64,000 nt of DNA from JBGRQA01 sp041725895 (GTDB lineage Bacteria > Bacteroidota > Bacteroidia > Bacteroidales > Marinifilaceae), in the NCBI GenBank assembly GCA_041725895.1, contig JBGRQA010000003.1, positions 1 through 64,000 of the forward strand, read 5' to 3'. A model generated the notes under the pieces. That model did no database searches and was not told the origin of the DNA. It saw only the letters and a list, made by a program, of their open reading frames with translations. Within the stretch, counting starts at the first letter, position 1; every line of letters begins with the position of its first letter. The position numbers and the translations under genes were made by a program. This document shows positions 29,531 to 38,386 of this stretch, one piece after another.

Positions 29531-29708
29531 AATGGCAGGTCTTCTGACTTGTTCTACTTTTTGAGGCCTTCCCATCCCGAACAATCGGCACAGTGGCAAT
29601 AGGACTTTCAAAAAGCTGTGGATAGAACTTACAGCTACGGGTATAGTTCCGGATTCACACCGGATTCCCTTTTCATTTCTTCCCCGAATCGTTGGGGTTG
29701 AAAAACCA
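29531..29708 (-). promoter_or_regulatory. Cobalamin riboswitch 1
   Basis: Read on the minus strand, it contains the aptamer blocks GGGAATCCGGTGTGAATCC, CCCGTAGCTGTAAG, GCCACTGTGCC and GGGAAGG, and ends with a GTCAGAAGACCTGCC block. These are the conserved core of the cobalamin aptamer. It lies 5' of the TonB receptor at 27072-29210. A TACATTTG box (29718-29725) sits just upstream. Confidence 0.92.
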
Positions 29709-30079
29709 AATGCAGGGCAAATGTAATCAAAATTTTATTCTGAGAAAGAAAATTGGGGAAGATTTTATGCAAAACGGCTTCAATACCCAAATCTCTTCTG
29801 TTATAGTAATTTTTGTTAGTTAGAGGATGTACGCTAAGTAATAATCCTGCACATCCGATTTCTAATCTTTAGTGCAGGCTATTACTTAATAAAGATCTAC
29901 ATACGTAGAAGAAGATTATCTAGTTCATACAAATTTAAAGCCCAACAAAAAAACAATGGGGGTGTCCCGAAATGAAGGGAGCTGAATATTCGGTCATTCT
30001 GAAACAAGCTCAAAATAACAAACTATTTCAATTTTGAACATCCTCATTCAATAAATCAATTAAGGATAAAACGGTTCAA
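29709..30079. other. Intergenic region with imperfect inverted repeat
   Basis: 370 bp. An imperfect stem-loop lies at 29836-29887 (AAGTAATAATCCTGCAC / GTGCAGGCTATTACTT, one bulge, 19-nt loop). It has no T-run and no evident gene association. Confidence 0.4.
29718..29725 (-). promoter_or_regulatory. -7 promoter box upstream of riboswitch 1
   Basis: TACATTTG on the minus strand matches TAnnTTTG and is placed so that transcription would start at the 5' edge of the aptamer. The -33 element is weak. Confidence 0.55.
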
Positions 30080-30961
30080 TTAATCCATTACACATCGAAC
30101 TGAATGTGCTCCTCTACCGGGGGAAAAAGGCTGAGAAAACATACTATTATAGTAATTATTTTCAGCATAACAATTCTGCATATAAATAGGAACATATCCA
30201 TTTTCATCCAATACCGTAGAGGACCAAAACCAGCCGGTCATTCCTCCATCATAAAACTTCCCAGTCCAATGCAACATCCCTCCGGGTTGAATATCAAAGC
30301 CTATTGAATTTGAGCCAATTTTTCCAGCCGGAAGCAAACAATATTTTCCCCTTGTAGCGTCAACAGGAATATTCATCAATTCTTCCCACTCCCTTTGAGA
30401 TGGTAAATGCCAACCTTCAGGACAAACTTTCTGAGCCATTTCCCAATTGTACAACCTACCATATTTTTGGATATTCTTCTCATCATTCTCCAGGGCCCAC
30501 CAACCATTTTCTGTTTCAAGAGACATATTTTCAGCCATCCATCTTTTCTCACCCAACTGTATCCAATTATATTCTTGATGATCTCGTGTATCTACAAAGG
30601 TTCCCCTTTGTACAACCAATCTGAAGGATCTAATCTCGCTCATCACCTCTTCTCCCTGCCCTCTTTTGGCTTTGACGAACCAATGATAGGAACAATTATA
30701 TGGTAAATCCATTATAGTAAAACTAGTTTCCTTCAAATCGGAACCAATTTTACTACACTGCCTTTCGGATGCACCATGATATACATCATAGAGCCAATCA
30801 GGAGATGAATCAGGAGCTTCCCATTTAACAGTACAATTACCTTCGACAATTTCAGTCATATCTTCAGGACTGCTTAGGCTTACTCTTATCTTATTCTCTT
30901 TCTTTGAACATCCTACGAATAACGTTGAGATAAAACAGCAAATCAGTAGTTTTCTATACAT
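30080..30961 (-). CDS. FISUMP-domain lipoprotein
   Basis: 293 aa. Signal peptide with lipobox (LFVGCSKK). A fibronectin-III-like segment (about 25-115; ...CTVKWEAPDSSPDWLYDVY) precedes a C-terminal FISUMP domain (about 120-293) with the hallmark order: WIQLGEKRWMAENMSLE, GRLYNWEMAQKVCPEGWHLPSQREWEEL, GGMLHWTGKFYDGG, WFWSSTV and a final SVRCVMD. This family (Fibrobacter succinogenes major paralogous domain) is secreted and widespread in Bacteroidota; its fold is lectin/formylglycine-enzyme-like and its role is unknown. Single gene. Confidence 0.85.
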   Translation of the reverse strand: MYRKLLICCFISTLFVGCSKKENKIRVSLSSPEDMTEIVEGNCTVKWEAPDSSPDWLYDVYHGASERQCSKIGSDLKETSFTIMDLPYNCSYHWFVKAKRGQGEEVMSEIRSFRLVVQRGTFVDTRDHQEYNWIQLGEKRWMAENMSLETENGWWALENDEKNIQKYGRLYNWEMAQKVCPEGWHLPSQREWEELMNIPVDATRGKYCLLPAGKIGSNSIGFDIQPGGMLHWTGKFYDGGMTGWFWSSTVLDENGYVPIYMQNCYAENNYYNSMFSQPFSPGRGAHSVRCVMD

Positions 30962-31080
30962 ATACTTATTTAATTAAGGGTAAATTTTGTCTGCACAACA
31001 TAAACAAAACTACAAAATTATTCCAACAAAATTAACTTTATGTTCGTCAAATCAATTCCATTTTCACTGAAAAACTTCCT

Positions 31081-31620
31081 CTACTCCAACATCTCAAAAT
31101 AGTAAAACTCATACTTCGGCAACTGTTCCGGATGCAAGATCTTCAAGTAATCATTCAGGAAGATATCAGTATGCTAGGCTCCGCTCTCCCACCAGTCATT
31201 CCCTCCTGCAGGTAAAGTACTTTTGATGAAACGATACACCTGTCTATTCCGATTAGCACTGAACAAGGTATAACGAGAATCCTGTTCCAGCAGCTCTACC
31301 AATGATTCTGCAGATCCGGTCCCCAACCAGAATCGGCTTTCCCCTGTTTATCAAGTACCACTTAAAAACTAAAGGGTATTCCCACTGGGGCCTATCAGCA
31401 AACCAGTGGTAGTCTGCCTCGATATACGCCAAACGCCTTTGAAATTCCGTCCAGAAAAAACGGAAGGTTTCCGCTTTGCTTTTTGGCCAAGAGCTGAAAC
31501 TTTTAGATAATGCTGCTCCTCCTCATCAAATGACTGCCGAGCCATCTCTTTCTTGCCGATAAAAGCTACCACAAGTTTAATCCATTCGGCCCGAGCCAAT
31601 GGAGTACCCTCCATCCAACA
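31081..31620 (-). pseudogene. Decayed ABC substrate-binding lipoprotein gene (fourth paralogue)
   Basis: The minus strand still encodes recognisable pieces of the binding-protein family found intact at 43285-44478, 44532-45713 and 48500-49696: WMEGTPLARAEWIKLVVAFIG near 31575-31617, then FSGRNFKGVWRIS, then in another frame RYTLFSANRNRQVYRF, GGNDWWESGA, a TAG stop in place of the next codon, and LKILHPEQLPKYEFYYFEML to the end at 31081. The N-terminal ~170 residues are missing, at least one frameshift lies between 31320 and 31430, and there is one in-frame stop. It begins 15 bp after the NifK-like gene, so it is the dead last gene of that operon. Confidence 0.85.
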
Positions 31621-31635
31621 AAAATTCTTTCTTTA

Positions 31636-32937
31636 TTATTTTACAAATTTCATCCCATTGATCAGTTGTTCCAGTAGATACAAACAACCCTTCACGCCAA
31701 CCAAGGTCTTTGGCACCACATGGGTGTAACCAAATCCCGGTAGGCTAATCTCAATTCCGAAGAGGTCCTTATTGTTCAACTGGGCCTGCGCAATGCAATT
31801 GGCATCGGCCAAAAGCACAGAGGAAACCTCCAGTTTTTTTACACTCCCCAATCGCTCGCCTAGACCTTTACAGATTAAAAAGTCATTCAACTTATTCTGC
31901 CAGTGATCATCTGGTAAAACATCAATCAATTCTATCTTCTCGGGCAACATACCTAAATAGGAATATAGAAAATGACAAAGGGAATAAGCAAAAGAAGCCT
32001 CTGCCCGAATGGAAAAGTAAGCCCCCTTGGGTAACCCGGTCAGGGAATTGAAGCTGTATAGATTCGCAAAGGCTCGTGCCCTGGCCCTTTTGATATCTTC
32101 GATGGCTGGTTGGGGATCGCAGCCCAACTGTTTACAAACCGATAGAATTAAACGTTCCGTCGCATCAAACCCGATGCACATTCCTGTCTCCTGCTCCAGG
32201 TAAGGTATTCCAAACTCCTGCTCCATCCACTGGGCCGCAGCTTTCCCGAATTCTGGCTGTAAAACAACATTCAATTCTGCCTCTGCAAATCGGCTCAACT
32301 GCTCGGTTGAATCGCCCGCGAGCATGGTGGTTTTCACAGAAATTCCACAAAGCCCCAGCAGTCGCTTCATTTCCAACACATCGCCCTCAAAGTATTTGTG
32401 ATAGATGGAAATCCCCACAAGATTCACTGTCTTCTTTTCAGTAAGAGACTTTTGTTGGGGACGCAAACTCTTTAGCACCTGCAGAAGTGTCTCACTAAAT
32501 CCCACATGGAAAGGGGCAGAAAATCCCGTATTCTCGATTGTAATACCAGGCATCCCGGGATGGGCATTTCTAAAAAAGCTTTCGAGGTCATCGCCGATCA
32601 AGGCTGCTCCGGGAGAATTGACAATTGCCAAGTAATGGAACTGCTCATCTTTAATGAACTGCAATACCCCTTCGAGCTTTTCTCTTGCTCCGTACACAAA
32701 GTCATGATCATCAAGAAAAGTGCAGGGAATTCGGTTCTGCCGAAAATAGTACCGTTCAGGATTGGTCACAGGATCGTAAGAGAAACCCCGACACAACTGA
32801 TCACCCGAAACGGCAGCATGGTAAAACTTGCATCCGGTTGGGCCGTTCAAAACAACCACACTATCCTTAATGCCCTCCAGGGCAAACAGGGCACCTGAAA
32901 AAGCATCAGGCAAAATATTCTGTAAAGAGGTCTCCAT
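31636..32937 (-). CDS. Nitrogenase component 1-like subunit (NifK/BchZ-like)
   Basis: 433 aa, cytoplasmic. Fold evidence: LFALEGIKDSVVVLNGPTGC with Cys36 at the usual second cluster-ligand position, and AIVNSPGAALIGDDLESFF, the counterpart of the nitrogenase TSC...IGDD motif but without its Cys (Ser108-Pro109 instead). The first-position Cys of NifK is also absent (PDAFSGALFAL). Only one of three P-cluster ligands remains, as in the BchZ/BchB partner subunits of tetrapyrrole reductases. Its start overlaps the end of the NifH-NifD-like fusion by 32 bp, so the two are translationally coupled and presumably form a heteromer. Substrate unknown; the neighbours point to a corrinoid or related tetrapyrrole. 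Confidence 0.85.
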   Translation of the reverse strand: METSLQNILPDAFSGALFALEGIKDSVVVLNGPTGCKFYHAAVSGDQLCRGFSYDPVTNPERYYFRQNRIPCTFLDDHDFVYGAREKLEGVLQFIKDEQFHYLAIVNSPGAALIGDDLESFFRNAHPGMPGITIENTGFSAPFHVGFSETLLQVLKSLRPQQKSLTEKKTVNLVGISIYHKYFEGDVLEMKRLLGLCGISVKTTMLAGDSTEQLSRFAEAELNVVLQPEFGKAAAQWMEQEFGIPYLEQETGMCIGFDATERLILSVCKQLGCDPQPAIEDIKRARARAFANLYSFNSLTGLPKGAYFSIRAEASFAYSLCHFLYSYLGMLPEKIELIDVLPDDHWQNKLNDFLICKGLGERLGSVKKLEVSSVLLADANCIAQAQLNNKDLFGIEISLPGFGYTHVVPKTLVGVKGCLYLLEQLINGMKFVK

Positions 32938-35200
32938 CGTTCTTCCAACTTTCCTTTATGTTCTTATTAAAAATTTCTTTCCATCTGCTGGCCAATTCAA
33001 TCCCGCTAAAGAAACCACAGCTGGGACTGTAGGGAATGGTATCGCAGAAAAAATCACCTTTGATCACGGTGGTATTGTAATTGGTCAGCAAGATATCGGG
33101 CTGTAGCTCGGCCAATTCTTCACCCTGATTGACAAATTCGTAGTTCTCCACCACTTTCAAGTCATCGGCATAACGAGAGGTGAATCGGTCATCCATACAG
33201 GAATTCAGGATATTGATCTGTACGACTTCCATTTCCAGGGAAAATGCAGTCTCCAACAACCAGTCAATGTTGCGCATGTACATCACCACCAGCAATCGTT
33301 TGCCTTTCAGGTAGGGCTTCAACTCGTCAACCCGACTCTGGAATTCTTCTTTCTTCTGATCAATCAATGTTTCGAATTGATGTTCCTTGTTGTAGAGCTG
33401 TGCTAAGCCTTGCAGCCATTGGCTGGTCTCATGGAATCCAACCGGCAAGCGGTGTGGGAAAAATTTGGCACCGAACTCCTTCACCAAGAAATCCTTCATC
33501 ATCCGGCCCATGTAATCGTCCAGGGCTAGGATATTGTATTCCGCTGCCATAAAGTTTCGAACCTGATCAACTGTTGAATTTTTGATGTATCGACAGTTGA
33601 TTTCCAACCCCAGGGAGGCAACCAGTTCCTCAACAATTCGGTGGTTCTCTTCTGCATTCCGCCCTACGGAACGTTCCCCGATAATATTCACCTTATTTCG
33701 CTGCGCCTCCACAGTTCGATCAATCAAATGTCTGGCAATTTCGATATGGGCCATGATCACCCCCTGAAGGTAATCTCCCGCCATATCTCCATCGGCTTTG
33801 ATGGGTACAACAGGACAGTCCGGCGTACTCATCTGGGTAATATTTTCCAGATCGTCTCCAATGATACCAGGCGTACAGGAGGTTACAACAAAAACAGCAG
33901 ACGGTTTTTGTTCCAGGCAATTCTCCATTTTCTTACGCAACAAATCCATTCCGCCAAACACCATCACGCTCTCGTCCATATCCGTACTTTGCAATGGGGG
34001 AATGATATTGGCAGCCAATACCGATCCCCGCTCGAACAAGGCTCGCCGACCAATGCTTGTAACTGCATTGTTGGCCATGTGGGCACAACTGGCCGGTCCA
34101 TGCGACAGGGTGATGGCATCTTTGATCTGAATGGTCACTCCAATTCCCCCGTTGTAGGCACATCCGTGCAATGGCTCCCGGTACAACAAACTCTTCGAGA
34201 TAAAGGATTTGGGCTCTTCCTTTTTCAACGGGATAGCTTGGCCATTTAATTTCTGTGCCTTAGGTGAGACAATATCACTCTGAGCTACTGTTCTTCTTGA
34301 ATGCTGAGGGATTGAACTGGCTCCCAAGGCCGCTTTGGCAACACTTCCATGGGACTCTACCATTTCCAGTTCCCTTTGTTGCAACACAACCTCCTCCAAC
34401 TCGATGTCAGACAGAGGAGATGCCTCATACAATTTAGAATCGTGAACAATTTCCAGAGCCAACTTTTCAAATTTCGCACGGATTTCGGATTCGGGATACC
34501 TCTGGGTTAAGGTCATGCCCTCCTTTTCTGCAATAGCGAACTCGTTACTTCTTGGAATGTGAACACAAACCGGTAAATTCACCGCCTCGGCAAACCGTTT
34601 GATACGTCCCTCCTCATCGGCAATCCCTCGTTGGTTAAAGATAATTCCGCCCACACGCTTGCGTCCCTGGTCGTAATTTTTCAAGCCTTTGAGAATGTTG
34701 TTGGCCGCATAGATGGACATGTATTCGCCCGAGGTTACAATGTAGACCCGATCAGCATACTCCCTCCGGATGGGCACCGCAAATCCTCCGCACACCACAT
34801 CTCCCAGCACATCGTAAAGGATAGTGTCAAAATTCATCTGGCGAACACCCAAATCCTCCAGTAACTTAAAGGTACTTAGAATTCCACGACCGGCACAGCC
34901 CACGCCAGGTTCCGGTCCTCCTGCTTCTACGCAGGCCACGTCCCGAAAACCTCGGAACAGAATATCATCCAACTGGTAGTCGTTGGGTGCGGTTTCTTTT
35001 AGGTAGTCCAAAACCGTTGTAATTTCCTGCCCATTCATCAGCAAACGGGTTGAGTCGTGCTTGGGATCACATCCCACCTGCAGTACCTTCTGATCCAATG
35101 CAGCCAAAGCAGCTGAAAGGTTCGCAGAAATGGTGGATTTTCCAATCCCCCCCTTACCGTAAATGGCAATTTGCTGAGGTGTTGTAGATTGTACCTTCAT
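32906..35200 (-). CDS. Natural NifH-NifD-like fusion (nitrogenase-like tetrapyrrole reductase candidate)
   Basis: 764 aa. Residues 1-260 are a complete Fe-protein (NifH/BchL/BchX-like): P-loop GKGGIGKST (15-23), QVGCDPKHDST, and both [4Fe-4S] ligands, Cys102 in GVGCAGRG and Cys137 in DVLGDVVCGGFAVPIR. A polar linker (about 265-335) leads to a NifD/BchY-like domain (about 340-764) with three Cys at the component-1 cluster positions: Cys347 (HGCAYNGG), Cys372 (HGPASCAHM) and Cys442 (VVTSCTPGIIGDD). By eye I find no counterpart of the FeMo-cofactor Cys and His ligands. ATP-driven electron transfer from the N-terminal cluster to the C-terminal one is inferred. The start abuts the cbiZ stop; the end overlaps the NifK-like gene. 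The fusion is unusual because Fe protein normally docks and leaves. Confidence 0.92.
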   Translation of the reverse strand: MKVQSTTPQQIAIYGKGGIGKSTISANLSAALAALDQKVLQVGCDPKHDSTRLLMNGQEITTVLDYLKETAPNDYQLDDILFRGFRDVACVEAGGPEPGVGCAGRGILSTFKLLEDLGVRQMNFDTILYDVLGDVVCGGFAVPIRREYADRVYIVTSGEYMSIYAANNILKGLKNYDQGRKRVGGIIFNQRGIADEEGRIKRFAEAVNLPVCVHIPRSNEFAIAEKEGMTLTQRYPESEIRAKFEKLALEIVHDSKLYEASPLSDIELEEVVLQQRELEMVESHGSVAKAALGASSIPQHSRRTVAQSDIVSPKAQKLNGQAIPLKKEEPKSFISKSLLYREPLHGCAYNGGIGVTIQIKDAITLSHGPASCAHMANNAVTSIGRRALFERGSVLAANIIPPLQSTDMDESVMVFGGMDLLRKKMENCLEQKPSAVFVVTSCTPGIIGDDLENITQMSTPDCPVVPIKADGDMAGDYLQGVIMAHIEIARHLIDRTVEAQRNKVNIIGERSVGRNAEENHRIVEELVASLGLEINCRYIKNSTVDQVRNFMAAEYNILALDDYMGRMMKDFLVKEFGAKFFPHRLPVGFHETSQWLQGLAQLYNKEHQFETLIDQKKEEFQSRVDELKPYLKGKRLLVVMYMRNIDWLLETAFSLEMEVVQINILNSCMDDRFTSRYADDLKVVENYEFVNQGEELAELQPDILLTNYNTTVIKGDFFCDTIPYSPSCGFFSGIELASRWKEIFNKNIKESWKNDGDLFTEYFA

Positions 35201-36322
35201 CTATTCTTGTTTTAAGAATTTGGGTGAATTTAGCAATTCAAGCAGCAATTCAGATAGCTGTCCAAGCATAACTTCCACCAAATTTCCATTCAATTTATCC
35301 AAACCAGTTGCTTTTCTCTCAATATCAAAATGATTAGAAGTTTGCACCAATATTTGCTGTATTGCAAACAGCGTTTCGTCTGCCTTCAACAGCTCCCAGC
35401 GGTACTGATCCATCAGGTGAATCACCGCTGAAATTGGGGCCAACAGATCATCCCTTTTGCTCAGTGTTTCCATAGCATGAACAAAATCGGGTTTTATCAG
35501 AGTTTGCCCTTTCTGCTCCAATTTCTGATACTTCTCCCAAAGAGTATCCAGTGTGATTCCATAACGTTTCAGACGAGCCAAGACACAGTGCTGACTTTTG
35601 GGAGAGAGTCCGGTTTGCTTGTATAAAGCTTCTTTTACCGCCTCCTTTACCGCCAATCCGATAATTTCTCCAAGTTTGGAATGCTTTCCCGCATTGGTCA
35701 AGGTCATGGGTGAATCCATGTTCCCCACAATGATGGTTCCATCAGTACCGGAACCGGTTGCCAAATCGTTGGAATAATTGCTACCACCCATCAACTCCTG
35801 GATGGCAGCCGTTTTGGCCTCCGTAGTGGTTACCAAAGTACGGGTTAGGGTTCCAGCAGGAACATTGGCATCAATTACCAAAATAATGTTGATGGTACCA
35901 TGACTCATTTTCTTATGCCGATTGGCCCACTCATCCCAGGAGGCCGGATCGCCTACTCTACCCCCATTGGTTTCGATTCCACCCGTTACGATGGCGGTTA
36001 CGGCCAAATCGCCGTGCGTCCTTGTCTTGATAGACACATTCTCCATGGATGCAGCCGTTCCCATTCCACTGCAATGTTCTGGTTCCAAACCAAGCTCCCG
36101 GGCCAGTACCGCAAGATGCTCCTCATAGGTATCTGCTTTCAGTTTGCATCCCATCCCTGCGCCTAGCTTACAATCGTTGTTGTAGATGTAACTCAAGTTT
36201 TCATGGTAGCCCCCATTCAAAGGAGACGTGCTTATGGTATTCCTTTTACCCCCAAACATTAGGATTAAGGATTGCTTGTAAAAATGGAGCCGATCTCCAC
36301 ATTGGGTTTCAAATATCATCAT
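35201..36322 (-). CDS. cbiZ: Adenosylcobinamide amidohydrolase (CbiZ family)
   Basis: 373 aa, cytoplasmic. The CbiZ core (about 20-235) shows VTGGIETNGGRVGDPASW, HGTINIILVIDANVPAGTL, TTEAKTAAIQELMGGSNYSNDLATGSGTDG and GKHSKLGEIIG. CbiZ cleaves the aminopropanol arm of adenosylcobinamide or pseudo-B12, giving adenosylcobyric acid for corrinoid remodelling. A C-terminal helical extension (about 240-373) is longer than the minimal family and has no known role. It is the only gene in this operon with a firmly corrinoid-specific family, so it anchors the whole cluster to corrinoid metabolism. Its stop codon touches the start of the NifH-NifD fusion. Confidence 0.87.
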   Translation of the reverse strand: MMIFETQCGDRLHFYKQSLILMFGGKRNTISTSPLNGGYHENLSYIYNNDCKLGAGMGCKLKADTYEEHLAVLARELGLEPEHCSGMGTAASMENVSIKTRTHGDLAVTAIVTGGIETNGGRVGDPASWDEWANRHKKMSHGTINIILVIDANVPAGTLTRTLVTTTEAKTAAIQELMGGSNYSNDLATGSGTDGTIIVGNMDSPMTLTNAGKHSKLGEIIGLAVKEAVKEALYKQTGLSPKSQHCVLARLKRYGITLDTLWEKYQKLEQKGQTLIKPDFVHAMETLSKRDDLLAPISAVIHLMDQYRWELLKADETLFAIQQILVQTSNHFDIERKATGLDKLNGNLVEVMLGQLSELLLELLNSPKFLKQE

Positions 36323-36336
36323 GGTTTTTCTAGTAG

Positions 36337-36431
36337 TTGCAAGTGACTAGTGGCAAGTCTCAAGTAAAAGGAGACTAATAACAAGAACCTTTACCCTAAA
36401 TCACTAATTAACACTTCCGATAGCTATCGGG
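36337..36431. repeat. Short AAGTGGC-type repeats and CCGATAGCTATCGG palindrome
   Basis: The cbiZ-chlD gap holds degenerate copies of CAAGTGNC (36337-36367) and the palindrome CCGATAGCTATCGG (about 36417-36431). Related AAGTGGCAAGT-type runs occur at 47278-47330, weaker ones near 39365, and a variant CCCGATAGCTGCCGGG near 51045. They look like genome-wide small intergenic repeats. Confidence 0.6.
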
Positions 36432-36447
36432 AAACTCAATAACTATA

Positions 36448-38334
36448 TCACAGATTAACAATCTCTTTCACTTTCCCAGCCAACTCTCCCGATTTCAATT
36501 CATCCAGACGGACGAAGCCGGCATTTAATTTCTCAGCCAAACGACTGGCCAATCCCAGGCGCAAAAATCCGGATTCGGTATCCACAACAATCAATTTTGC
36601 TGAGTTGGAGGCAAGCATTTCCGCCTTCTTGTAACTCTCCTGAAGTGGATCAACTTTCCCTTGCGCCCAATTGGCCTTGCCATCGGTCAATATCACGATA
36701 ACCGGTAGCATCTCCTTGTCCTTTCCCTGCATTGCCTTGAGCTGAACATGCATCTGCTCCAGTGCTGATGCCAGGGGAGTCCTGCCCCCTGTCTTCAATT
36801 CCTGCAATTTTCGGTAGGCCAAATCGATGCTTCTGGTAGGAGGCAGAACCATCTCAGCGGTTTCACCCCGAAAACTCATCAATCCCACGCGATCCCGTTT
36901 TTTATAGGCATCCTGAAGCAGGGAATAAACGGCTGTTTTGGCCTCACTCATCCGCTTCTGCACCCCCATAGAACCGCTGGCATCCACAAGAAAGAAAATC
37001 GTGTTTCCGATTCGTTTCTCTCTAACCTTCTCCCGGAAATCAGCTTGTTCTATTCGAACAGCCATCCCGTTTTTCTCACGAATCGCCTGATAGGGTGCAG
37101 CGGCACGCAAGGTCGCATCAAAGGCCAAATCTTTAATCTTTCCCTTGGGGTATTTTACCCGTACATACCTTCCGGACAAGGAATCGGTTTTGGTTTTGCT
37201 TCGCTTGCCATTGCCCTTCTGACGCAAAAGCTTGTCCTTTTCCGTCTCCAGGATATTAGGGACACCAAATGCCTCCCCGATCTCAAACAGCTCCTCTTTT
37301 CCCGAGTCGTCATTGTCTGATTCCTCCGGTGCTAACTCAGGCAAAGGAATCTCCTGGTTTTCCGTTTGATCGGAACCGGACTCCTCCTCCTGCTTCTCAT
37401 TTTGAGGCGAATTGGGTTGCTGTTGCTGTTCCTCCTCCTCTTCGGATTCATTGTCGTCATCATTTTCTTCCTGCGGATTCTGAGCATTCCTCAGACGGTG
37501 CAAAAGAGCCAGATTGCGTACCTCCTGAACCTCCTTCAGGTCTACTTTCTTCTTTCCCCGAAAGGCTGCCAAAGCTTTTGCCCCCATGGCCAGGGCCAGG
37601 TCCCCCCGATGCCCCGCAATCCCTGCTTGCATGCAAACATCTGCAATCATCTGAAGGATATCGGTTGACAAATCCACCTTGTTCAATTGATTTTCTGCAG
37701 TACTCAATTGTCGTAAGAGTTCTTTTTCCTGCTCCTGGTAATCGGTGTAGAATTGGTGAGGATCGGCTTCGAATCGCATCCGTTTTTTCATCACCTCCAC
37801 CCGTTCCCGAACATTCGTAGAAGCATTCACATCCACGAAAAATCCAAAACGATCCAGAAGTTGTGGCTTCAATCCTCCCTCCTCGGGATTCATGGTGCCA
37901 ATGAGTACGAACCGACAGGAATGTACATGGGAAATTCCCTCTCGCTCCACCCTATTGATCCCGGATGCAGCAACATCCAAAATGGTATTCACCAGGGATC
38001 CGGAAAGCAGGTTCACCTCATCAATGTAGAGAATCTGGTTATGAGCTCGAGCCAGCACACCTGGCTCAAAGTATTGCTTCCCCTCTTTCAAGGCTTTTTC
38101 CATACTGATACTGCCCAGCACCCTATCCTCCGTAGCATTCAAAGGCAGGGTAATCACCTCCTTACCTGGATAGAGTGCAGCCAGCGCTCTAACAATCGTA
38201 GATTTGGCCGTACCCTTCTGCCCCGAAAGCAAAACGCCTCCAATCTGAGGACAGATCAGGTTCAGTAGTAGAGACTTCTTCACCTCCTCCTGCCCCACAA
38301 TGGCAGTAAATGGATATAATATTTGTTTGTGCAT
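36448..38334 (-). CDS. ChlD/BchD-like chelatase subunit (AAA + VWA)
   Basis: 628 aa. An AAA+ module (about 1-280) with Walker A SGQKGTAKST (about 37-46), Walker B ILYIDEVNLL and NPEEGGLKPQLLDRFG; an acidic Glu/Gln/Pro-rich linker (about 285-375); and a C-terminal VWA/integrin-I domain (about 440-628) with the MIDAS DASGSMG and TDGKANW. In Mg-chelatase and ChlID-type cobaltochelatase this subunit bridges the ATPase ring to the large porphyrin-binding subunit. In photosynthetic BchD the Walker A motif is usually degenerate; here it looks intact. It lies between chlI-like and cbiZ and is read with the cobN-like gene. Confidence 0.88.
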   Translation of the reverse strand: MHKQILYPFTAIVGQEEVKKSLLLNLICPQIGGVLLSGQKGTAKSTIVRALAALYPGKEVITLPLNATEDRVLGSISMEKALKEGKQYFEPGVLARAHNQILYIDEVNLLSGSLVNTILDVAASGINRVEREGISHVHSCRFVLIGTMNPEEGGLKPQLLDRFGFFVDVNASTNVRERVEVMKKRMRFEADPHQFYTDYQEQEKELLRQLSTAENQLNKVDLSTDILQMIADVCMQAGIAGHRGDLALAMGAKALAAFRGKKKVDLKEVQEVRNLALLHRLRNAQNPQEENDDDNESEEEEEQQQQPNSPQNEKQEEESGSDQTENQEIPLPELAPEESDNDDSGKEELFEIGEAFGVPNILETEKDKLLRQKGNGKRSKTKTDSLSGRYVRVKYPKGKIKDLAFDATLRAAAPYQAIREKNGMAVRIEQADFREKVREKRIGNTIFFLVDASGSMGVQKRMSEAKTAVYSLLQDAYKKRDRVGLMSFRGETAEMVLPPTRSIDLAYRKLQELKTGGRTPLASALEQMHVQLKAMQGKDKEMLPVIVILTDGKANWAQGKVDPLQESYKKAEMLASNSAKLIVVDTESGFLRLGLASRLAEKLNAGFVRLDELKSGELAGKVKEIVNL

Positions 38335-38386
38335 TAGTTTTTTGCGTTTTGGAACGAATTCTTAGTTCTTGAAGTAGGTTTTGACC

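Noticed and set aside
31636..35200. True nitrogenase (nitrogen fixation)
   Set aside because: No NifE/N/B or other cofactor genes are seen, the K-like subunit lacks two of three P-cluster Cys, FeMo-cofactor ligands are not found by eye, and the neighbourhood is corrinoid-related.
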